From: Pseudomonas alliivorans
GTDB lineage: Bacteria; Pseudomonadota; Gammaproteobacteria; Pseudomonadales; Pseudomonadaceae
Length of the DNA stretch: 64,000 bases
Reading direction: 5' to 3'
Assembly: GCF_017826695.1 (NCBI RefSeq)
Contig: NZ_JAFFZW010000007.1
Coordinates: forward strand, 124,001-188,000
In this document: in pieces, positions 36,048 through 44,739 of the stretch
How the letters are laid out: every line of letters begins with the position of its first letter
Position numbering within the stretch: the stretch's first letter is position 1
Made by a program: the position numbers and the translations under genes
Notes under the pieces: generated by a model
The model's database searches: none
What the model saw: only the letters and a program-made list of their open reading frames with translations
Told to the model about the DNA's origin: nothing

Positions 36048-36449
36048 TCAGCTCGCCGGATTGCCGTGAAGCTTGGTCATCAACTGCGCTTCGGCCTGAG
36101 TCAGTCCGCAGGACTGAGTCAGCTCGTCAATACTGGCACCCATGCCGACCAGACGCGCTGCCTGGGCAAAGGACAGCGTGGAGGGATCGCGCTGTTCCAG
36201 TGCCGTCAGCTTGTCCGGCAACGGCGCGACGATAGCGCGCAGTTCGTGCAGATCCTCACCCATGCGCACCGTACCGCTCTGGAAGTTGTCCACGCGCCGG
36301 GCCAACTCCTTGATACGCTGATCACGCAAGGCAGCCGCCTCGTCACGCTCGGCGTCGAGCTTGCGCTGACGCTTGGTATGGGTCAGGAACATTCCCAGGG
36401 TGACCACCCAGAGAATGCCCAGAAAGACGACTGCAACCTCAAGAATCAA
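36048..36449 (-). CDS. DUF2802 protein, last gene of the chemotaxis operon, 133 aa
   Basis: An N-terminal membrane helix (about residues 3-22, LEVAVVFLGILWVVTLGMF) is followed by a charged coiled coil (about 25-65) and a C-terminal helical DUF2802 motif (LVGMGASIDELTQSCGLTQAEAQLM) resembling a small helix-turn-helix or tetrahelical unit. Function unknown. It starts directly at the cheW stop, so the two are co-translated, and the position at the end of the cheW operon is conserved in pseudomonads, suggesting a role at the chemoreceptor pole. Confidence 0.85.
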   Translation of the reverse strand: MILEVAVVFLGILWVVTLGMFLTHTKRQRKLDAERDEAAALRDQRIKELARRVDNFQSGTVRMGEDLHELRAIVAPLPDKLTALEQRDPSTLSFAQAARLVGMGASIDELTQSCGLTQAEAQLMTKLHGNPAS

Positions 36450-36929
36450 TCAGATGCTCTCCAGCTCGGACCATTCTTCTTCGGACATCATCTTGTCCAG
36501 CTCGACCAGAATCAACAGCTCGCCATTCTTGTTGCAGACGCCCTGAATGAACTTGGCCGACTCATCGTTACCGACGTTAGGTGCGGTTTCGACTTCGGAC
36601 TGACGCAAGTAAACCACTTCCGCCACGCTGTCGACCAGAATCCCGACCACTTGCTTGTCGGCTTCAATGATCACGATACGTGTGTTGTCGCTGACTTCAA
36701 CCGGCGCCAGGCCGAAGCGCTGACGGGTGTCGATCACGGTCACGACATTACCGCGCAGGTTGATGATGCCCAGCACGTAGCTTGGCGCACCCGGTACCGG
36801 AGCGATTTCGGTGTAGCGCAGCACTTCCTGGACCTGCATCACGTTGATGCCATAGGACTCATTGTCCAGGCGGAACGTAACCCATTGCAGGATAGGATCT
36901 TCGGAACCCTGTGCAGACGACTTATTCAT
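36450..36929 (-). CDS. cheW: Chemotaxis coupling protein CheW, 159 aa
   Basis: Couples CheA to chemoreceptors in the polar array. It is a single CheW domain with the conserved segments VTFRLDNESYGINVMQVQEV, GAPSYVLGIINLRGNVV, DTRQRFGL and VGILVDSVAEVV. Length is typical. It follows parP after 57 bases and is directly joined to the DUF2802 gene. Together with cheA, cheB, cheY and cheZ it forms the flagellar (Che I type) chemotaxis system. Confidence 0.96.
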   Translation of the reverse strand: MNKSSAQGSEDPILQWVTFRLDNESYGINVMQVQEVLRYTEIAPVPGAPSYVLGIINLRGNVVTVIDTRQRFGLAPVEVSDNTRIVIIEADKQVVGILVDSVAEVVYLRQSEVETAPNVGNDESAKFIQGVCNKNGELLILVELDKMMSEEEWSELESI

Positions 36930-36986
36930 ACCCCTAACCCCTCACGTGTGTACTCTGCGGGCGACGCGACTGGCGACGACCCATGA

Positions 36987-37844
36987 TTATTTCGACTTGT
37001 TCAACTGCTTGACCGCGCCACTGGCTATCAACTCGGCCAACTCTGCAACGTCCAGCAACGCACACATGTGTTCGATCACTGTGCCCGCCAGCCATGGCCG
37101 CTGACCACGCTGTGTGCGCCACTTGATTTCATTCGGATCAAGACGCAAAGAGCGACTGACCTGATGCACCGCCAACCCCCACTCGTACCCTTGAACCGAA
37201 ATCACATACTGCAAACCCTGGCGAAAATCGTCGCGGTAGCGATCAGGCATGATCCAGCGCGCGGTATCCAACACTTTCAGGTTGCCCGCCTGAGAAGGCA
37301 GGATCCCGAGAAACCAGTCCGGCTGACCGAACAGAGGTGTCAGCTCCTGCCCTGCCAGCGGATAAATCGACCCCAGGCACACCAACGGCACCGCCAGTGT
37401 CAGACCCGCCACATCGAACAACAGGCATTCGAACGGCTCGGCAGCCCAGGCCGGACGACCATCGCGGGTCGGCGGCGGCGTGGGCGTGCGCTGCGGCACC
37501 ATGGTGCTCAGCTCGGCAACCGGCTCGACCAACTCGACTGCCGGAATCTGCGCCTCGACCTCAGCCACGATCACCGGTGCAACGTCCAGCACCGGCGCCA
37601 CCACCGGTGCAGCGACAACCACAGGCACCGCCACTGCGGCAGGGGCGGCAACAGCCACCGCGACCGGTTTTATCTGCGCCTGCCTGCGCGCATCGAATGC
37701 CTGCTCTTCAAGCACCGCCGCCTGAAACTCGTCGATGGTGCTGGCCGGAACCTCCGGTTCTTCGGTCGCGTCCTGAAGCAACGCGTCCAGATAGGACTGC
37801 AGGGCCAGCTTGGGTCGTGTTGCAACTTCTACAGGGCGGTTCAT
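36987..37844 (-). CDS. parP: ParP-like protein with C-terminal CheW/AIF domain, 285 aa
   Basis: Residues 1-35 (MNRPVEVATRPKLALQSYL) form a short conserved helix, then a Pro/Ala/Val-rich linker of about 100 residues, and from about 145 a CheW-like domain (FECLLFDVAGLTLAVPLVCLG ... GNLKVLDTARWIM). This layout matches ParP, which with ParC tethers chemosensory arrays to the cell pole by binding CheA. The gene lies between parC and cheW as in other polar flagellates. ATG 37844 is preferred over an upstream TTG. It appears to have its own sigma-28 promoter at 37888-37915. Confidence 0.85.
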   Translation of the reverse strand: MNRPVEVATRPKLALQSYLDALLQDATEEPEVPASTIDEFQAAVLEEQAFDARRQAQIKPVAVAVAAPAAVAVPVVVAAPVVAPVLDVAPVIVAEVEAQIPAVELVEPVAELSTMVPQRTPTPPPTRDGRPAWAAEPFECLLFDVAGLTLAVPLVCLGSIYPLAGQELTPLFGQPDWFLGILPSQAGNLKVLDTARWIMPDRYRDDFRQGLQYVISVQGYEWGLAVHQVSRSLRLDPNEIKWRTQRGQRPWLAGTVIEHMCALLDVAELAELIASGAVKQLNKSK

Positions 37845-37887
37845 ACCGGGGCCCAACAAAAAATGGAGCGAGTACAGCCTGATAGAG

Positions 37888-37915
37888 TTATCGGCCGCAT
37901 TGAGGCATCACTTGA
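37888..37915 (-). promoter_or_regulatory. Probable sigma-28 promoter of parP
   Basis: On the minus strand: TCAA, 16 bases, GCCGATAA (perfect -10). The spacing is one base longer than in the aer promoter. Predicted start near 37881, 37 bases before the parP ATG. It lies in the only sizeable gap of the cheB-motCD-parC-parP-cheW row. Confidence 0.7.
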
Positions 37916-37946
37916 GCTGACAGCAGAGAAAGAATATGCGCACATG

Positions 37947-38735
37947 TCAGGCCACCTGAGCATTGAGTTGCTCGGCGAGCATATGCTTGAGCAATGCCCG
38001 ATATGCGATCACACCGCGGCTCTTGCTGTCGTTCTGCGACGGCGTCAGACCCGCACGGCTGGCGTCGCGCAAACGCGTGTCCACCGGCACATAGGCCTGC
38101 CAGACATGCTCGGGAAAACTGTCGCGTAACAGCTTCAAGGTGCCCATGGAGGCTTGAGTACGGCGGTCGAACAATGTCGGCACGATGGTGTAAGGCAACG
38201 GCACCTTGCGGGAGCGGTTGATCATGGTCAGGGTATTGACCATGCGCTCCAGCCCTTTGACGGCCAAAAATTCGGTTTGTACGGGAATCGCCAGTTGCTG
38301 ACTCGCAGCCAGCGCGTTGACCATCAATACCCCGAGCAACGGCGGACTGTCGATCAGCGCATAGTCAAAATCCTGCCACAGCTGGGCGAGGCTCTTGGCA
38401 ATCACCAGACCCAGACCACTCTGGCCTGGCGACTGTCGTTCCAGAGTCGCCAGCGCCGTACTGGATGGAATCAGCGAAATACGCTGGTCGCTGGTCGGCA
38501 ACAGGAGCTGGCCCGGAAGCCCGTCGGGAACGGCGCCCTTGTGCAGAAACAGATCGAACGCGCTGTGTTCCAGTTCGTCAGGGTTGTGCCCGAAATAGCT
38601 GGTCATGGAGCCGTGGGGGTCCAGATCGACCACGACCACGCGCTTGCCCGCATCGGCCAGCAGACCGGCCAGGGCAATGGTCGTGGTGGTCTTTCCGACT
38701 CCACCTTTCTGGTTGGCTACTGCCCAGACTCTCAT
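37947..38735 (-). CDS. parC: ParA-family ATPase ParC, polar chemotaxis partitioning, 262 aa
   Basis: A ParA/MinD-type ATPase with a deviant Walker A NQKGGVGKTTTTIAL near residue 9, the switch I-like VVVDLDPHGSM near 39 and Walker B ALIDSPPLL near 125. There is no N-terminal helix-turn-helix as in chromosomal ParA. Its position among mot and che genes identifies the ParC group that places chemotaxis arrays at the old pole and ensures their inheritance. The start MRVWAVANQKGG is family-like; a 42-codon upstream extension overlaps motD spacing and is rejected. Confidence 0.9.
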   Translation of the reverse strand: MRVWAVANQKGGVGKTTTTIALAGLLADAGKRVVVVDLDPHGSMTSYFGHNPDELEHSAFDLFLHKGAVPDGLPGQLLLPTSDQRISLIPSSTALATLERQSPGQSGLGLVIAKSLAQLWQDFDYALIDSPPLLGVLMVNALAASQQLAIPVQTEFLAVKGLERMVNTLTMINRSRKVPLPYTIVPTLFDRRTQASMGTLKLLRDSFPEHVWQAYVPVDTRLRDASRAGLTPSQNDSKSRGVIAYRALLKHMLAEQLNAQVA

Positions 38736-38778
38736 TGATGATTTCCTTCCGTACAGCGACGACCGTACCGATACAATA

Positions 38779-39666
38779 TTAGGGAGCGGGTGACGGAGAA
38801 TTGACAGTGTTCGCACGTACCGGCGGCTTTGCTGGCACCGGTGCAGTTTGTGTGCCAGCACGCTTCAACGCGGCATCCGGCTGCGCATTCGCGGTGCCGG
38901 TGCTGGTCAGACTGCGCCGGACATCCAGGTTACGGGATATGACCAGCACCACACGCCGGTTCTTGGCACGCCCTGTAGCGCTGGTGTTCGGGGCAATGGG
39001 CTGGAACTCGCCATAGCCGACTGACGCCAGACGCGCCGGGTTGACGCCGTCGATGGCCAGCATGCGGACAATGCTGGCCGAACGCGCCGACGACAGTTCC
39101 CAGTTGGTCGGAAACTGCGCCGTACTGATCGGCTGGTCATCGGTGAAGCCTTCGACATGGATCGGGTTGTCGAAGCGTTTCACGATGCCAGCGACCTTTT
39201 CAATGATCGTGAACGCCTTGTCGCTGGGCATGGCATCACCACTGCCGAACAGCAGACTGGAATTGAGCTCGATCTCGATCCACAGCTCGTTGCCACGCAC
39301 AGTCATCTGATCGGACTTGATCAGATCGCCAAACGCGTCACGTACATCCTGGGCAATGGTCTGCAACGGGTCACTGGCTGACGAGGCGATACCGGCGTCG
39401 GTTTCCTCGCTGTCCTTGAGCAACGGCTCGGACGGCTTGACCGAGACCGGACGCTGTTCGCCGATGGGGATCGGCTTCATGGTGCGCTCGGCGTCGTTGA
39501 ACACGCCGACCAGGGCCTGCGACAGAATTTTGTATTTGCCTTCGTTGACTGACGAAATCGAGTACATCACCACGAAGAACGCGAACAGCAGCGTAATGAA
39601 GTCGGCATAGGACACCAGCCAGCGTTCATGATTTTCGTGTTCTTCGGGCTGACGACGTCGAGCCAT
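38779..39666 (-). CDS. motD: Flagellar stator protein MotD, 295 aa
   Basis: A MotB-type stator subunit. The N-terminal segment WLVSYADFITLLFAFFVVM (about residues 16-34) holds the proton-binding Asp. A plug/linker and an OmpA-like peptidoglycan-binding domain follow (VEGFTDDQPIST, LSSARSASIVRMLAIDGVN, and GRAKNRRVVLVISR). The tail after residue 250 is Ala/Pro/Thr-rich. It pairs with MotC, whose gene is 6 bases upstream. Pseudomonads carry this second stator beside MotAB; in P. aeruginosa it supports swarming. Confidence 0.94.
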   Translation of the reverse strand: MARRRQPEEHENHERWLVSYADFITLLFAFFVVMYSISSVNEGKYKILSQALVGVFNDAERTMKPIPIGEQRPVSVKPSEPLLKDSEETDAGIASSASDPLQTIAQDVRDAFGDLIKSDQMTVRGNELWIEIELNSSLLFGSGDAMPSDKAFTIIEKVAGIVKRFDNPIHVEGFTDDQPISTAQFPTNWELSSARSASIVRMLAIDGVNPARLASVGYGEFQPIAPNTSATGRAKNRRVVLVISRNLDVRRSLTSTGTANAQPDAALKRAGTQTAPVPAKPPVRANTVNSPSPAP

Positions 39667-39672
39667 GAGGTG

Positions 39673-40413
39673 TTACTCCATGAAGCCTTGCAGCTTGAGT
39701 TCGATGGAGCGCGGGTTCTCACCCTCGGCAATGGACAGCAGACCTTCGAGCAGCATTTCACGGTAACGCGCCTGACGGTGGGCGATGGCCTTGAGCTTGT
39801 TGGCCACCGGCAGCAGGATCAGGTTGGCCGTCGCGACACCGTAGATAGTGGCAACGAAGGCCACGGCAATGCCGCTGCCCAGCTGACTCGGATCGGCCAG
39901 ATTGCCCATCACGTGAATCAACCCCATGACCGCACCGATGATGCCCACGGTCGGCGCGTAGCCGCCCATGCTCTCGAAGACCTTGGCGGCCTGGATGTCA
40001 CGGGTTTCCTGGGTGATGAAATCCACTTCCAGAATGCTGCGAATCGCTTCCGGCTCGGCGCCGTCGACCAGCAACTGCAGGCCTTTGCGGGCATAGCTGT
40101 CAGGCTCGGCGTCGGCAACCGTTTCCAGCCCCAACAGGCCTTCCTTGCGGGCAGTCATGCTCCAGCCGATCACGCGGTCAACGCCACCGGGAAGATCGAC
40201 ACGCGGCGGGAACAGCACCCAGCGAATGATTTTCATGGCGCGCATGAACGCGCTCATGGGCGCCTGCAACAGCGACGCTCCCAGCGTACCGCCGATCACG
40301 ATCAGCGCTGCCGGGCCGTTCAGCAGCGCACTGAGGTGTCCGCCTTCGAGAAAGTTGCCGCCAATGATCGCCACAAACGCCAGGATCAGTCCGATCAGAC
40401 TCAGTACATCCAT
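39673..40413 (-). CDS. motC: Flagellar stator protein MotC, 246 aa
   Basis: A MotA-type proton-channel subunit with four membrane segments (starting MDVLSLIGLILAFVAIIGG) and the large cytoplasmic loop that contacts FliG. The conserved GGYAPTVGIIGAVMGLIHVM segment near residue 150 is the TM3 region. ATG 40413 is chosen over an upstream in-frame GTG. Its start overlaps the cheB stop by one base, so translation is coupled. Confidence 0.94.
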   Translation of the reverse strand: MDVLSLIGLILAFVAIIGGNFLEGGHLSALLNGPAALIVIGGTLGASLLQAPMSAFMRAMKIIRWVLFPPRVDLPGGVDRVIGWSMTARKEGLLGLETVADAEPDSYARKGLQLLVDGAEPEAIRSILEVDFITQETRDIQAAKVFESMGGYAPTVGIIGAVMGLIHVMGNLADPSQLGSGIAVAFVATIYGVATANLILLPVANKLKAIAHRQARYREMLLEGLLSIAEGENPRSIELKLQGFME

Positions 40414-41579
40414 CAGAGGCACGCCTCGACCAGATGACGACCGATATCGTCCAGGCTGTAGATCGCATCCGCCAGCTCAGCCTTGACGATGGCCATCGGC
40501 ATGCCATAGATCACACAGCTCGCCTCGTCCTGAGCCCAGACCGTGCTGCCTGCCTGCTTGAGCAGACGAGCGCCTTCACGGCCGTCGGCCCCCATGCCGG
40601 TGAGCACGACTGAAAGCACCTTGTCGCCATAGGACTTGGCGGCCGATCCGAACGTGATGTCCACGCACGGCTTGTAATTGAGGCGTTCGTCACCGGGCAG
40701 AATCTTCACCATGCCACGGCTGTCGACCATCATCTGCTTGCCACCGGGTGCCAGCAGAGCAAGGCCCGGACGCAGCACATCACCGTCCTCGGCTTCCTTG
40801 ACGCTGATCTTGCACAACTTGTCCAGACGCTCGGCAAAAGCCTTGGTGAACGCAGCAGGCATGTGCTGGATCAGCACCAGCGGTGCCGGAAAACTGGCAG
40901 GCAATTGCGTCAGCACACGTTGCAACGCAACGGGACCACCCGTCGAGGTACCGATGGCAACCAGCTTGTAGGCCTTGCGCTTGGGCGCTCCCGAGGTGGT
41001 CGGATGGGCTGGCGCATGAGCATGTGGCTGGGCATGGGCTGCATGAGGCACAGGCGCTGCAGTGCGCGGCGCAACCGTGCGCGCCGGCGTTGTCGATGCA
41101 GGTGCCGCGGTACGGGCAGCGGGCGCAGCGGAGGAAGAAACCGGAGCGGCGGAGGTGGAACTTGCTCCGCTGAAACGACGGTTACTGCGCGAGATGCTGT
41201 TGATCTTCTCGCACAGCAGTTGTTTGACCTTCTGCGGGTTGCGCGAGATGTCTTCAAAATTCTTGGGTAAAAAGTCCACCGCACCGGCGTCCAGTGCATC
41301 CAGCGTGACGCGGGCACCTTCGTGAGTCAGTGAGGAGAACATCAATACCGGAGTCGGGATGCGCTGCATGATGTGACGAACCGCCGTAATGCCATCCATC
41401 ATCGGCATTTCGTAGTCCATCGTGATCACGTCAGGCTTGAGCGCGAGGGCCTGTTCTATAGCTTCCTTGCCATTGGTTGCCGTGCCGACAACCTGGATGT
41501 TGGGGTCCGAAGAAAGGATTTCCGTAACGCGGCGGCGGAAGAAACCGGAATCATCCACCACCAGGACCTTGACTGCCAT
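40413..41579 (-). CDS. cheB: Chemotaxis methylesterase/response regulator CheB, 388 aa
   Basis: A receiver domain (residues 1-120; phosphorylation site Asp55 in VITMDYEMPMMDG) controls a C-terminal methylesterase that removes receptor methyl groups. Catalytic residues are the Ser in AIGTSTGGPVAL, the His in LIQHMPAAFTKAF and the Asp in GMGADGREGARLL. The linker (about 140-205) is long and low complexity, Ala/Pro/Thr-rich, with a histidine cluster PHAAHAQPHAHAPAHP. ATG 41579 gives the usual MAVKVLVVDDSG start. It lies 51 bases after cheA. Confidence 0.95.
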   Translation of the reverse strand: MAVKVLVVDDSGFFRRRVTEILSSDPNIQVVGTATNGKEAIEQALALKPDVITMDYEMPMMDGITAVRHIMQRIPTPVLMFSSLTHEGARVTLDALDAGAVDFLPKNFEDISRNPQKVKQLLCEKINSISRSNRRFSGASSTSAAPVSSSAAPAARTAAPASTTPARTVAPRTAAPVPHAAHAQPHAHAPAHPTTSGAPKRKAYKLVAIGTSTGGPVALQRVLTQLPASFPAPLVLIQHMPAAFTKAFAERLDKLCKISVKEAEDGDVLRPGLALLAPGGKQMMVDSRGMVKILPGDERLNYKPCVDITFGSAAKSYGDKVLSVVLTGMGADGREGARLLKQAGSTVWAQDEASCVIYGMPMAIVKAELADAIYSLDDIGRHLVEACL

Positions 41580-41630
41580 AAACACTCCAATAGGCGCCGC
41601 AGGCAGCCGAAGCTGCCCGCAACCCCAGAA

Positions 41631-43901
41631 TCAAATACGCCGTGCGGCGTAACGCTTGAGCATGCTCGGTACATCGAGAATCAAGGCAATGCGACCGTCA
41701 CCGGTAATAGTGGCGCCCGACATACCCGGCGTACCTTGCAGCATCTTGCCCAGCGGTTTGATCACCACTTCTTCCTGCCCGACCAGTTGATCGACGACAA
41801 AGCCGATGCGCTGGGTGCCGACAGACAGAATCACCACGTGCCCTTCACGCTGCTCTTCGTGCGCGGCCGAACTGACCAGCCAGCGCTTGAGGTAGAACAA
41901 AGGCAAGGCCTTGTCACGCACGATCACCACTTCCTGACCATCGACGACGTTGGTGGTCGACAGGTCCAGGTGGAAGATCTCATTGACGTTGACCAGCGGG
42001 AAGGCAAAAGCCTGATTGCCCAGCATGACCATCAGGGTCGGCATGATCGCAAGCGTCAGCGGAACCTTGATGACGATTTTCGAACCCTGGCCCTTGGTCG
42101 AGTAGATATTGATCGAGCCGTTGAGCTGGGAAATCTTGGTTTTGACCACGTCCATGCCCACGCCACGACCGGAGACATCGGAAATCTCGGTCTTGGTCGA
42201 GAAGCCCGGCGCAAAGATCAGGTTGTAGCAGTCGGTGTCGCTGAGACGGTCCGCAGCATCCTTGTCCATGACACCGCGCTTGACGGCGATGGAGCGCAGC
42301 ACGTTCGGGTCCATGCCCTTGCCGTCATCCGAGATGGACAACAGGATATGGTCGCCTTCCTGCTCTGCCGCCAGGATCACCTTGCCGCCGCGGGACTTGC
42401 CGGTGGCTTCGCGTTCCTCAGGGGTTTCGATACCGTGGTCGACCGCGTTGCGCACCAAGTGGACCAGCGGGTCGGCCAGTGCCTCGACAAGGTTCTTGTC
42501 CAGGTCGGTCTCTTCGCCCACCAATTCCAGATTGATCTCTTTCTTGAGCTGGCGAGCCAGGTCACGAACCAGACGCGGGAAGCGGCCGAAGACTTTCTTG
42601 ATCGGCTGCATGCGGGTTTTCATCACCGCGGTCTGCAGGTCGGCGGTCACCACGTCCAGGTTCGAAACGGCCTTGGACATGGCTTCGTCGCCACTGTTAA
42701 GACCCAGGCGCACCAGGCGGTTACGCACCAGCACCAGTTCGCCGACCATGTTCATGATCTCGTCCAGGCGCGCAGTATCCACGCGCACCGTGGTTTCGGC
42801 CTCGGTCGCGACCGGCTTTTCGCCCGTTGGGGCAGGAGCACGAGCGGGTGCAGGTGCAGGTGCGGCAGCCTTGGCTGGCGCAGGTTCGGCCTTTGCAGCG
42901 GGGGCAGGCGCAGCAGCAGGTTTGGCAGCGGGGGCCGGGGCAGGCTTGGCAACAGGCGCAGGCGCCTTGGCGACGACCGCGTCAGGCTCGAACTTGCCCT
43001 TGCCGTGCAGCTCGTCCAGCAGGTTTTCGAATTCGTGGTCGGTGATTTCGTCGGAAGCCGCAGCCTTTGCCGTCGCTGGAGCCTTGGCCGCAACGGCCTC
43101 GACAGCCACCGGCGCAACGACAGCAGCGTCGAACGACCCTTTGCCATGCAGTTGATCCAGCAATGCTTCGAACTCGTCGTCAGTGATCTCGTCACTGGCC
43201 GGTGCGCTGCCGCCAGCCTTGGCCGCAGGGGCCGGTGCTGGAGCGGCATCGGCGGCAAACTTGCCCTTGCCGTGCAACTGATCGAGCAGGGATTCGAATT
43301 CCTGATCGGTGATCTCGTCGCTCGATGAGGCCTGAGCGGCCGGGGCCGCAGCAGGTGGCGCAATCGGCCCTGAGCCGTGCAGCGAATCGAGCAACTGTTC
43401 GAATTCATGGTCCGTGATGTCGTCGCCGCCAGCCGCCTCGGCAACCGGAGCCGCCGATTCGGCGACTTCAGCCACAGGTTCAGGCTCGGCAACTGCGACT
43501 TCGTCATTGGACTGTGGTTCAGCCAGACGGGACAACGCCGCCAGCAGCTCCGGCGTCGCAGGCGTCAGGTCAGTACGTTCGCGCACCTGGCCGAACATGC
43601 TGTTGACGGTGTCCAATGCTTCCAGGACCACGTCCATGAGCTCGGAATCAACGCGACGCTCACCCTTGCGAAGGATGTCGAACACGTTTTCGGCGATATG
43701 GCAGCACTCCACCAGCTCATGAAGCTGGAGGAAGCCGGCGCCCCCTTTTACAGTGTGAAAACCGCGAAAAATTGCATTGAGCAGATCAGCATCATCCGGT
43801 CGGCTTTCCAGCTCGACCAATTGCTCTGACAACTGCTCCAGAATTTCGCCGGCCTCTACCAGAAAATCCTGAAGGATTTCTTCATCGGCGCCGAAGCTCA
43901 T
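41631..43901 (-). CDS. cheA: Chemotaxis histidine kinase CheA with repeated linker motifs, 756 aa
   Basis: The central kinase of the flagellar chemotaxis system. The P1/Hpt domain has phospho-acceptor His49 in FRGFHTVKGGAGFL. Residues about 157-304 hold four copies of a DEITDxEFExLLDxLHGKG motif, followed by an Ala/Pro-rich linker (to about 370). Then come P3 dimerisation, the P4 ATPase (N box HLVRNAVDHGIE near residue 485, then DDGKGMD, and GRGVGMDVV) and the P5 CheW-like domain (about 620-756). No recognisable P2 domain is seen; the repeats occupy its usual place. It is 33 bases after cheZ. Confidence 0.95.
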   Translation of the reverse strand: MSFGADEEILQDFLVEAGEILEQLSEQLVELESRPDDADLLNAIFRGFHTVKGGAGFLQLHELVECCHIAENVFDILRKGERRVDSELMDVVLEALDTVNSMFGQVRERTDLTPATPELLAALSRLAEPQSNDEVAVAEPEPVAEVAESAAPVAEAAGGDDITDHEFEQLLDSLHGSGPIAPPAAAPAAQASSSDEITDQEFESLLDQLHGKGKFAADAAPAPAPAAKAGGSAPASDEITDDEFEALLDQLHGKGSFDAAVVAPVAVEAVAAKAPATAKAAASDEITDHEFENLLDELHGKGKFEPDAVVAKAPAPVAKPAPAPAAKPAAAPAPAAKAEPAPAKAAAPAPAPARAPAPTGEKPVATEAETTVRVDTARLDEIMNMVGELVLVRNRLVRLGLNSGDEAMSKAVSNLDVVTADLQTAVMKTRMQPIKKVFGRFPRLVRDLARQLKKEINLELVGEETDLDKNLVEALADPLVHLVRNAVDHGIETPEEREATGKSRGGKVILAAEQEGDHILLSISDDGKGMDPNVLRSIAVKRGVMDKDAADRLSDTDCYNLIFAPGFSTKTEISDVSGRGVGMDVVKTKISQLNGSINIYSTKGQGSKIVIKVPLTLAIMPTLMVMLGNQAFAFPLVNVNEIFHLDLSTTNVVDGQEVVIVRDKALPLFYLKRWLVSSAAHEEQREGHVVILSVGTQRIGFVVDQLVGQEEVVIKPLGKMLQGTPGMSGATITGDGRIALILDVPSMLKRYAARRI
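42990..43428 (-). repeat. Four tandemly spaced repeats inside cheA
   Basis: Copies at about 43366-43428, 43256-43322, 43131-43194 and 42990-43053 encode variants of DEITDxEFExLLDxLHGKGxF. Protein identity is high, but third codon positions differ, pointing to selection on the peptide rather than a recent duplication. Confidence 0.85.
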
Positions 43902-43934
43902 GGGGGTGCTCCCTAAAATTAACCGTCAACAGAC

Positions 43935-44720
43935 CTAGAAGCCGAGGCTCGATAGCAGATCGTCTACATCATCCTGTCCGGATACGACGTCTTCACGTTT
44001 ATCGGCATGAATCTGCGGACCTTCACCCTTGGCGAGATGTTTTTTAGGATCTTTTTCCGCAAGGATGGATTCTTCGTCATGTTCGATACCCGCAAAGCGA
44101 TCGACATGGCTGGCCATGAGCACCAGTTTGAGCAAATTGCCTTCCACTTCAGTGACTAACTGCGTGACACGCTTGATCACCTGACCGGTAAGGTCCTGGT
44201 AATCCTGGGCGAGCAGAATGTCATTGAGGTGAGCGGAAACCTCGTGGGTCTCCTTCTCGGTACGCGTCAGAAAACCATCGACCCGCTTGGCGAGATCGCG
44301 AAATTCCTCGGCACCGATTTCGCGGCGCATGAAACGTCCCCAGTCTTCGCTCAACGCCTTGGCGTCGGAACTCAGACCGTTCATGACCGGCGTGCTTTCC
44401 TCGACCAGATCCATGGTGCGGTTGGCCGCATTTTCGGTCAGTCGCACGACGTAACCCAGACGCTCGGTGGCATCCGTGATCTGCGATACCTCTTCGGCCT
44501 GAGGCATGTGCGGATCGATCTGGAAGTTGACGATTGCACTGTGCAGCTCACGAGTCAGCTTGCCCACTTCCTGATAGAGGCCGCGGTCGCGTGTCTGGTT
44601 GAGCTCATGGATCAGTTGCACAGCTTCGCCGAAACGGCCTTTTTCAAGGCTGGTAACGAGTTCCTGCGCGTGTCTTTTCAGGGTCGACTCAAAGTCGGCC
44701 ATCGAATCATTGTTATCCAT
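43935..44720 (-). CDS. cheZ: Chemotaxis phosphatase CheZ, 261 aa
   Basis: Dephosphorylates CheY-P. The long helical-hairpin region carries the catalytic segment LLAQDYQDLTGQVIKRV (the Asp and Gln of the active site) near residue 165. The C-terminal CheY-binding peptide QDDVDDLLSSLGF is intact. ATG 44720 (MDNNDSMADFES) is chosen; an upstream in-frame codon runs into cheY. The gene follows cheY after 19 bases. Confidence 0.95.
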   Translation of the reverse strand: MDNNDSMADFESTLKRHAQELVTSLEKGRFGEAVQLIHELNQTRDRGLYQEVGKLTRELHSAIVNFQIDPHMPQAEEVSQITDATERLGYVVRLTENAANRTMDLVEESTPVMNGLSSDAKALSEDWGRFMRREIGAEEFRDLAKRVDGFLTRTEKETHEVSAHLNDILLAQDYQDLTGQVIKRVTQLVTEVEGNLLKLVLMASHVDRFAGIEHDEESILAEKDPKKHLAKGEGPQIHADKREDVVSGQDDVDDLLSSLGF

Positions 44721-44739
44721 AGCGCCCTCGCGGCATGCA

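Noticed and set aside
41373..43328. A 651-codon open frame antisense to cheA
   Set aside because: Its composition (His/Gln/Asp-rich, then Gly/Arg-rich) mirrors the GC-rich cheA codons; it has no ribosome site or family resemblance, and cheA is certain.
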